Origin: Gammaproteobacteria bacterium
Lineage (GTDB): Bacteria > Pseudomonadota > Gammaproteobacteria > UBA7966
Length of the DNA stretch: 11,382 nucleotides
NCBI GenBank assembly: GCA_003485715.1
Contig: DNIF01000115.1
Location: forward strand, 1-11,382
Direction: 5' to 3'
Numbering within the stretch: the stretch's first letter is position 1; every line of letters starts with the position of its first letter. The translations under genes and the position numbers were made by a program. The notes under the pieces were generated by a model that saw only the letters and a program-made list of their open reading frames with translations, was not told the origin of the DNA and searched no databases. Below are positions 7,078 through 11,382 of the stretch, piece by piece.

Positions 7078-9089
7078 TCCGTCACCTCCCGCAGCAACCG
7101 CATGATCTCTTCCTCCGCTTGCTTCAGCTCCGCATCGATCTCCTCCAACGGGCGCGGCGGTGTGTACTTGTAGAAGTGGCGGTTGAAGTTGATCTCGTAG
7201 CCGATCCTGTCCTTGGCTCGGTCCATCCAGGCGTCGGGCACGTGCGGGCGCACTTCGCGCTCGAAGTAGGCGTCGATGTCGTCCTTGAGCGGCACGTTCT
7301 CGAAGTCGCGCAGGTCGGAGTCCGGCTCGAATGCGCCCCTTCCCTCACCCCCAGCCCCTCTCCCGGGGGGAGAGGGGAGAAGAGCTGGCTCAGCCTCGGG
7401 GTCCTTCTGCGTGAAGACGCTGCGGAAGAGCTTTAGCTCGGTCGCCTTCCAGCGCGACTTGCGCGCCTGCAGCAGGTCCTCGATGCGGCTCCACACTGCG
7501 TTCCAGTCGCGCTGCGGCTCGCGGCCCAGCGCCTTGTCGATGGCCTGCACGTCGTCCAGCAGGTGCGGGCAGGCGTCGAGGAAGCGGGCCTTGTCGTCCA
7601 GGGTCATCTGGTAGCGCAGGCGCAGCGGCCGCTCGACGGTGACGCGGGTGTAGCCGAAGTCGGCGTTGTCGAAGGTCTTGCAGGTCTCGCCGTCGGTCTG
7701 CCGTCCGTAGAGCTTGACGATCTCGGCGATCTGGCTGGCGGTGATGTGGCGGCGCTTGTCGCCGAGGCTGCGCTTGTTGTCCTCGCTGCCGCCCGCGGTC
7801 CACACCTCGCGCGCATCGAGGAGCTGGATCTTGCCCTTGCGCCGACCCTCCTTGCGGTTGGTGACGATCCAGACGTAGGTGCCGATGCCGGTGTTGTAGA
7901 ACATCTGCTCGGGCAGGGCGATGATGGCCTCGAGCCAGTCGTTCTCGATGATCCACTTGCGGATGTCGCTCTCGCCCGAGCCGGCGCCGCCGGTGAACAG
8001 CGGCGAGCCGCTGAAGACGACGGCCAGCCGCGAGCCGTGCTTGTGCTGCGCCGGGCGCACCGGCTCGAACTTGGCGACCATGTGCTGCAAGAACAGCAGC
8101 GAGCCGTCGTTCACGCGCGGCAGCCCGGCGCCGAAGCGGCCGTCGAAGCCGCGCTTGTCGCGCTCCTGCTGGATCTCCTTTTGCTGCTTCTTCCAATCCA
8201 CGCCGAAGGGCGGGTTGGTGAGGAAGTAGTCGAAGGTCTCGGCCGCGAACTGGTCCTCGGTGAAGCTGTCGCCGTAGCGCACGTTGTTGCCGCCGCCGTT
8301 GTGGTCCACCTGCTTCATCAGCATGTCGGAGGCCGCGGTGGCGAAGGCGCGCTTGTTGTAGTCCTGCCCGTAGACGTAGAGCCTGGCCGCGCCGTGGTGC
8401 TCGCGCAGATAGTTCTGCGCCTCGGCCAGCATGCCGCCGGTACCGCAGGCCGGGTCGAGCAGCTTGCGCACGGTGCCGGGCGTGGCGAGCAGCTTGTCGT
8501 CGTGGATGAACAGGATGCTCACCATCAGCCGGATGACCTCGCGCGGCGTGAAGTGGTCGCCCGCGGTTTCGTTGGCCAGTTCGTTGAAGCGCCGGATGAG
8601 GTTCTCGAAGATGAGTCCCATCTGTTCGTTCGGCACCGTGTTCGGGTGCAGGTCGACGTCGCCGAACTTGGAGACGACGAGGTAGAGGATGTTGGCCTCG
8701 CGCATCCGCTCGATCTCGGCCTCGAACTCGAAGAAGTCAAAGATGTCGCGCACGTTTTTCGAGAAGCCCTTGATGTAGCTGACCAGGTGCTTCTCGATGT
8801 TGTCGGGATCGCCCTTGAGCTTCTCGAAGTCGAGCGGCGAGTGGTTGTGAAAGCGCTGGCCGGCGGCCTTGTTGAGATGCGAGTCGAGCGCGTCGCCTTC
8901 GAGCTTGCTGCCCTTGCGCTTCTCGTGCTCGGCCAGGACCTTGGCCTTGGTCGGCGCCAGCACGCAGTCGAAGCGGCGCAGCACGGTCATGGGGAGCATG
9001 ACGCGCTCGTACTGCGGCGGGCGGTAGGGGCCGCGCAGCAGGTCGGCGATCTGCCAGATCAGGTTCGAGAAGTAGTTGTGGTCAGGCAT
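7074..9089 (-). CDS. hsdM: Type I restriction-modification methyltransferase subunit M
   Basis: N6-adenine DNA methyltransferase subunit that uses S-adenosylmethionine and pairs with HsdS to protect host DNA. The 671-aa protein opens with the helical N-terminal domain (FSNLIWQIADLLRG, 7-20). It then has TPREVIRLM (181-189), the cofactor-binding motif DPACGTGGM (212-220) and the catalytic NPPF (292-295). The C terminus is a charged helix (EEIDAELKQAEEEIM) that should contact HsdS. Residues about 571-583 (LPSPPGRGAGGEG) are encoded by a dispersed palindromic repeat inserted in frame between the catalytic part and the C-terminal domain. First gene of the operon. The ATG at 9089 fits the family N terminus, but its ribosome site is weak (AAGAAGA about 12 nt upstream). 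Catalytic motifs are intact, so methylation activity is expected. Confidence 0.96.
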   Translation of the reverse strand: MPDHNYFSNLIWQIADLLRGPYRPPQYERVMLPMTVLRRFDCVLAPTKAKVLAEHEKRKGSKLEGDALDSHLNKAAGQRFHNHSPLDFEKLKGDPDNIEKHLVSYIKGFSKNVRDIFDFFEFEAEIERMREANILYLVVSKFGDVDLHPNTVPNEQMGLIFENLIRRFNELANETAGDHFTPREVIRLMVSILFIHDDKLLATPGTVRKLLDPACGTGGMLAEAQNYLREHHGAARLYVYGQDYNKRAFATAASDMLMKQVDHNGGGNNVRYGDSFTEDQFAAETFDYFLTNPPFGVDWKKQQKEIQQERDKRGFDGRFGAGLPRVNDGSLLFLQHMVAKFEPVRPAQHKHGSRLAVVFSGSPLFTGGAGSGESDIRKWIIENDWLEAIIALPEQMFYNTGIGTYVWIVTNRKEGRRKGKIQLLDAREVWTAGGSEDNKRSLGDKRRHITASQIAEIVKLYGRQTDGETCKTFDNADFGYTRVTVERPLRLRYQMTLDDKARFLDACPHLLDDVQAIDKALGREPQRDWNAVWSRIEDLLQARKSRWKATELKLFRSVFTQKDPEAEPALLPSPPGRGAGGEGRGAFEPDSDLRDFENVPLKDDIDAYFEREVRPHVPDAWMDRAKDRIGYEINFNRHFYKYTPPRPLEEIDAELKQAEEEIMRLLREVTE
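7082..7090 (-). promoter_or_regulatory. Strong ribosome binding site for hsdS GTG start
   Basis: On the minus strand GGGAGGTGA lies 4 nt before the GTG start codon, inside the last codons of hsdM. This near-perfect Shine-Dalgarno sequence supports the GTG at 7075-7077 as the real hsdS start, even though it is not ATG and overlaps the hsdM stop. Confidence 0.7.
7342..7378. repeat. Dispersed CCCTCTCCC-type palindrome inserted in hsdM
   Basis: A C-rich leader (CCCTCACCCCCAG, 7342-7354) is followed by a perfect inverted repeat, CCCCTCTCCC at 7355-7364 and GGGAGAGGGG at 7368-7377, with a 3-nt centre. Sequences of this kind are scattered in many copies through proteobacterial genomes, mostly between genes. 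Here it lies inside hsdM and keeps the frame, adding a glycine- and proline-rich stretch at about residues 571-583. That it is a mobile repeat rather than native coding sequence is inferred from its likeness to that repeat family and from its contrast with the surrounding protein. Confidence 0.75.
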
Positions 9090-9158
9090 CGATCAGGTCG
9101 TCTTCTTTCATGGGTAGCATGTCGGCGCGCTGGATTGGGTACGCCTAACTAGGAGCAA

Positions 9159-9184
9159 AGCACAGCCATAGCCTGTGCTATGGC
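9159..9184. promoter_or_regulatory. Overlapping alternative hairpins upstream of hsdM
   Basis: In the 155-bp gap between rmuC and hsdM, one stem pairs AGCACAG (9159-9165) with CTGTGCT (9173-9179) around a 7-nt loop. Another pairs GCCATAGC (9165-9172) with GCTATGGC (9177-9184) around CTGT. They share bases and cannot form together. The 8-4-8 dyad could be an operator for the hsd operon, or a weak terminator for rmuC, since only a mildly T-containing stretch follows on the minus strand. A poor promoter match (TTGCAA at the -35 position, at 9191-9196) lies just upstream on the minus strand, so the dyad would cover its spacer and -10. I see no protein-coding gene in this gap. Confidence 0.4.
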
Positions 9185-9244
9185 GAGCAGTTGCAACGAC
9201 GAGCGGCGCCGTCTGGTGCGCACGAGCGGGTGTGACGGATTGGT

Positions 9245-10720
9245 TCACAGGCTCTCAGGGCTCCGGAGTTCCGCTGGCCCCGCAACCGCTGAACCGGTCG
9301 GGGCGGGCAGCTCTTGCACGTCGCGCAGATTGCGCTCGATGGCACGCGAGCGCACCCCGATTTCGCCGAACTTTTTGGCCGCCGTGTCGATGGATTTGTG
9401 CGTCGCATCGACGATGTCGCCGAACTTGCGAAACTCGGTCTTGACCGCCGACAGGATATGCCAGACCTCGGAGGAACGTTTCTCTATGGCCAGGGTGCGA
9501 AATCCCAGCCGCAGGCTGTTGAGCATCGCGGCCAGGGTGGTCGGGCCGGCGACGACCACCCGGTGCTCGTTTTGCAGCGCCTCGACCATGCCGGGGATGC
9601 GGCAGACTTCGGCAAACAGCCCTTCGGTGGGCAAGAACAAAAAGGCAAAATCGGTGGTGTGCGGCGGGCTGAGGTATTTGCTGGCGATTTTCTTGGCCTC
9701 GAGCCGGATCGAGCTCTCGAAGGCGTTGGCGGCTTGCAGCAGCAGCGCTTTGTCGCCGACCTCGTGCGCATCGAGCAGGCGCTGGTAGTGATCGAGCGGG
9801 AATTTGGAGTCGATCGGCAGCCAGACCGGCTGCTCGCTGCTCGGGCCCGGCATCTTGATGGCGTACTCGACCAGCTCGTTGCTGCCCGGCACGGTTTTGA
9901 CGTTCTGCGCGTACTGCTCGGCCGTGAGCAGGCTCTCGATCAAGGCCCCGAGCTGCACCTCGCCCCAGGTGCCACGGGTGCGCACATTGCTCATGACGCG
10001 CTTGAGCTCGCCCACGCTGCCGGCCAGGGTGCGCATTTCGCCCAGGCCGGTGTGGACCTGCTCCAGCCGCTCGCTCACCAGTTTGAAAGAGTCGCCCAAG
10101 CGCTGCTCCAGCGTGGCGTGCAGCTTTTCATCGACGGTGCGGCGCATCGCCTCGAGCTTTTCGCTGTTGTCGGCCTGGATCGCGGCCAGCCGCTCGTTGA
10201 GGGCCTGGCGCACCTGCTCCGCGCTGTGCTGCGAACCCTGCGCCATGCTGCGCAGTTGCAGCGCCACGGCGTCTTGCAGCACCCCGAAGCGCTGCTGAAT
10301 CTGCTGCTCGAAGGCGGCCGCGCTGTGGGCCAGCCCCTCGCGCGCGGCCTGCGTTTCGCCCGACAGCAGCTTGAGGGTGCGCGTGAGCTCGTCGCGAAAG
10401 GCCACCAGAGTGTCGGCGCTCTCCTTGCGGCCGCTGCGCGACTCCTCGACCGTTTTGCTGAGCTGCTCGTCCAGACCGCGGCGCAGCGCCTCGAAGCCCT
10501 GGGCGGAGCGCTCGGTGAAGCTGTGCAACTGCTGCTCATGGCGCTCGCTGCCGGCGGCGCTGCGCACGCTGGCCGCCGTGAGCTGTTGCACCTGCTGCTC
10601 CAGCGCCACCAGGCGCAACTGCAACTCCGCCGCCATGCGCGGCGGGCGCAGCAGCACCCACAGTTGCAGCGCCAGCAGCAGGCCAATACCCGCGAGCAGG
10701 CCGATTTCGATTGCATTCAT
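9245..10720 (-). CDS. rmuC: RmuC-family DNA recombination protein
   Basis: RmuC proteins limit inversions at short inverted repeats in E. coli and are predicted to contain a nuclease-like fold; the exact reaction is not settled. The 491-aa protein begins with one membrane segment (IGLLAGIGLLLALQLWVLL, about 6-24). A long Gln/Glu/Arg-rich coiled coil runs to about residue 235. The conserved core follows: VRTRGTWGEVQL (246-257), PIDSKFPLDHYQRLLDA (302-318), LFLPTEGLFAEV (361-372) and VVVAGPTTLAAMLNSL (388-403). Length is close to E. coli RmuC (475 aa). I chose the ATG at 10720 because the membrane segment follows at once and the earlier in-frame ATG at 10777 would overlap the upstream gene. No clear ribosome site is seen. 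It lies 25 nt after the small membrane-protein gene. Confidence 0.93.
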   Translation of the reverse strand: MNAIEIGLLAGIGLLLALQLWVLLRPPRMAAELQLRLVALEQQVQQLTAASVRSAAGSERHEQQLHSFTERSAQGFEALRRGLDEQLSKTVEESRSGRKESADTLVAFRDELTRTLKLLSGETQAAREGLAHSAAAFEQQIQQRFGVLQDAVALQLRSMAQGSQHSAEQVRQALNERLAAIQADNSEKLEAMRRTVDEKLHATLEQRLGDSFKLVSERLEQVHTGLGEMRTLAGSVGELKRVMSNVRTRGTWGEVQLGALIESLLTAEQYAQNVKTVPGSNELVEYAIKMPGPSSEQPVWLPIDSKFPLDHYQRLLDAHEVGDKALLLQAANAFESSIRLEAKKIASKYLSPPHTTDFAFLFLPTEGLFAEVCRIPGMVEALQNEHRVVVAGPTTLAAMLNSLRLGFRTLAIEKRSSEVWHILSAVKTEFRKFGDIVDATHKSIDTAAKKFGEIGVRSRAIERNLRDVQELPAPTGSAVAGPAELRSPESL

Positions 10721-10745
10721 GCAACAAAGGGCCGGCTCGGCCCCT

Positions 10746-10937
10746 TTAGTCTTTGGTCTGGCAGGTGCTGATACCAAAGAGCCGGTACGCCGGACACCAG
10801 CCGATGGCAGCGGTGAAGATCGGCACGATGCCGATATAACCCCAGACCCCCACAGTGCCGGTGGCGGCCAGCGCGATCAGCGCCCCGCCTGCGAGCACTC
10901 GAACGACCCGATCCACAGTGCCTACGTTGCTTTGCAT
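10746..10937 (-). CDS. Small two-helix membrane protein, DUF2892 (YgaP-like) family
   Basis: A 63-aa protein of the DUF2892 type, also found as the membrane part of YgaP-like rhodanese proteins. It has the family opening NVGTVDRVVRV, a first hydrophobic helix (about 11-27) and a second hydrophobic stretch (about 31-47), ending in GWCPAYRLFGISTC with Cys48 and Cys59. It probably sits in the inner membrane. No enzymatic role is known for the stand-alone form. The family usually starts at this Met, and the AGGAG at 10945-10949 supports it over the in-frame ATG 15 nt upstream. It may be cotranscribed with rmuC, 25 nt downstream. Confidence 0.88.
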   Translation of the reverse strand: MQSNVGTVDRVVRVLAGGALIALAATGTVGVWGYIGIVPIFTAAIGWCPAYRLFGISTCQTKD

Positions 10938-10944
10938 GGTCACG

Positions 10945-10949
10945 CTCCT
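10945..10949 (-). promoter_or_regulatory. Ribosome binding site deciding the DUF2892 start
   Basis: AGGAG on the minus strand sits 7 nt before the ATG at 10937. It overlaps the alternative upstream ATG at 10950-10952, which would have no such site, so the shorter 63-aa reading is preferred. Confidence 0.7.
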
Positions 10950-11030
10950 CATGGTTGAGAGAAATGGGAGATTTGGGCCCCCGCATCTTAAGCTCCAAAC
11001 CTTCGCGGGTCTAGTGCCTTGGCGCTGGCC

Positions 11031-11382
11031 TCAGGCGGTGCCGCCCACCGTCAGGCCATCGAGGCGCAGCGTGGGCTGTCCCACCCCCACTGGCAGGCTC
11101 TGGCCTTCCTTGCCGCAGGTGCCGACACCGCTGTCGAGCGCCAGGTCGTTGCCGATCAGGCTCACTTTCTTGAGCGCCTGCGGCCCGCTGCCGACCAGTG
11201 TGGCACCCTTGACCGGGTATTGCAGCTTGCCATCTTCGACCCACCAGGCCTGGCTGGCGCTGAAGACGAACTTGCCGCTGGTGATGTCCACCTGGCCACC
11301 GCCGAAGTTGCTGGCGTACAGGCCGCGCTTGACGCTGGCGATGATTTCCTGCGGGTCTCGGTCGCCCGCCAGCATGTAGGTG
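11031..11382 (-). CDS. tldD: Metalloprotease TldD, C-terminal part (cut by window edge)
   Basis: The last 117 codons of TldD, the catalytic subunit of the TldD/TldE (PmbA) zinc protease, which trims unfolded peptides such as microcin B17 precursor and the CcdA antitoxin. The visible part begins at TYMLAGDRDPQEII and passes through GLYASNFGGGQVDITSGKF. It ends in GVGTCGKEGQSLPVGVGQP and LDGLTVGGTA, the family C terminus. The Cys in GVGTCGKEGQ (codon 11115-11117) corresponds to the cysteine zinc ligand of E. coli TldD. The HExxxH helix and the start codon lie beyond the right edge. The stop is TGA at 11031. No strong intrinsic terminator is visible in the 93 nt before the next gene. Confidence 0.95.
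   Translation of the reverse strand, partial: TYMLAGDRDPQEIIASVKRGLYASNFGGGQVDITSGKFVFSASQAWWVEDGKLQYPVKGATLVGSGPQALKKVSLIGNDLALDSGVGTCGKEGQSLPVGVGQPTLRLDGLTVGGTA

Noticed and set aside
7563..9152. Plus-strand open frame of 529 codons opposite hsdM
   Set aside because: Antisense to the conserved methyltransferase. The product is a low-complexity Val/Leu/Ala/Glu string without family features.
9150..9190. LexA box controlling hsdM (suggested by the S24 domain of HsdR)
   Set aside because: CTGT and ACAG both occur, but in the wrong order (ACAG-N7-CTGT), so the SOS consensus CTGT-N8-ACAG is not met.
9314..10771. Plus-strand open frame of 485 codons opposite rmuC
   Set aside because: A shadow of the rmuC coiled-coil coding sequence, with no domain of its own.
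10721..10777. Longer rmuC reading starting at the ATG at 10777
   Set aside because: It would add 19 unlike residues before the membrane segment and overlap the DUF2892 gene. The ATG at 10720 fits the family better.
1..11382. CRISPR array, tRNA or rRNA
   Set aside because: No regularly spaced repeats beyond the three at the left edge, and no cloverleaf or ribosomal RNA signature was seen on either strand.

Overview
The window looks like a GC-rich betaproteobacterial chromosome, probably Burkholderiales. The basis is the high GC content, the rmuC / small DUF2892-type membrane protein / tldD neighbourhood, and the protein sequences themselves; this placement is inference from memory of the families, not a database match. 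All protein genes I accept are on the minus strand, so transcription runs from right to left.

Right part (about 9245-11382): chromosomal housekeeping genes. The 3' end of tldD (metalloprotease, cut by the window edge) is followed by a 63-aa two-helix DUF2892-family membrane protein and by rmuC. The three genes are closely spaced.

Middle (218-9089): a compact four-gene type I restriction-modification operon in the order hsdM, hsdS, an OLD-family ATPase/TOPRIM gene, hsdR. hsdM and hsdS overlap by 4 nt (GTGA), hsdS and the OLD gene are 40 nt apart, and the OLD gene and hsdR are 4 nt apart. HsdM and HsdS would form the modification enzyme and set its recognition sequence. HsdR adds ATP-driven translocation and DNA cleavage. 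The ATPase gene in between is an accessory, possibly a second defence effector.

Two features set this locus apart. First, HsdR has about 180 extra residues at its C terminus that form a LexA/CI-like S24 module, with the catalytic Ser-Lys pair and a candidate Ala-Gly self-cleavage bond at the expected spacing. Second, hsdM carries a CCCTCTCCC-type dispersed palindrome in frame, in a linker near its C terminus. The OLD-family protein also has a changed TOPRIM metal motif (Asp-Ser-Arg instead of Asp-x-Asp).

Left edge (1-217): no gene. It holds three imperfect 24-25-bp tandem repeats that resemble the end of an IS21-type insertion sequence, then a nested inverted-repeat structure that abuts the hsdR stop codon. 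The 155-bp gap between rmuC and hsdM holds two mutually exclusive hairpins and is the likely regulatory region of the operon. I saw no tRNA, rRNA, CRISPR array or integrase.
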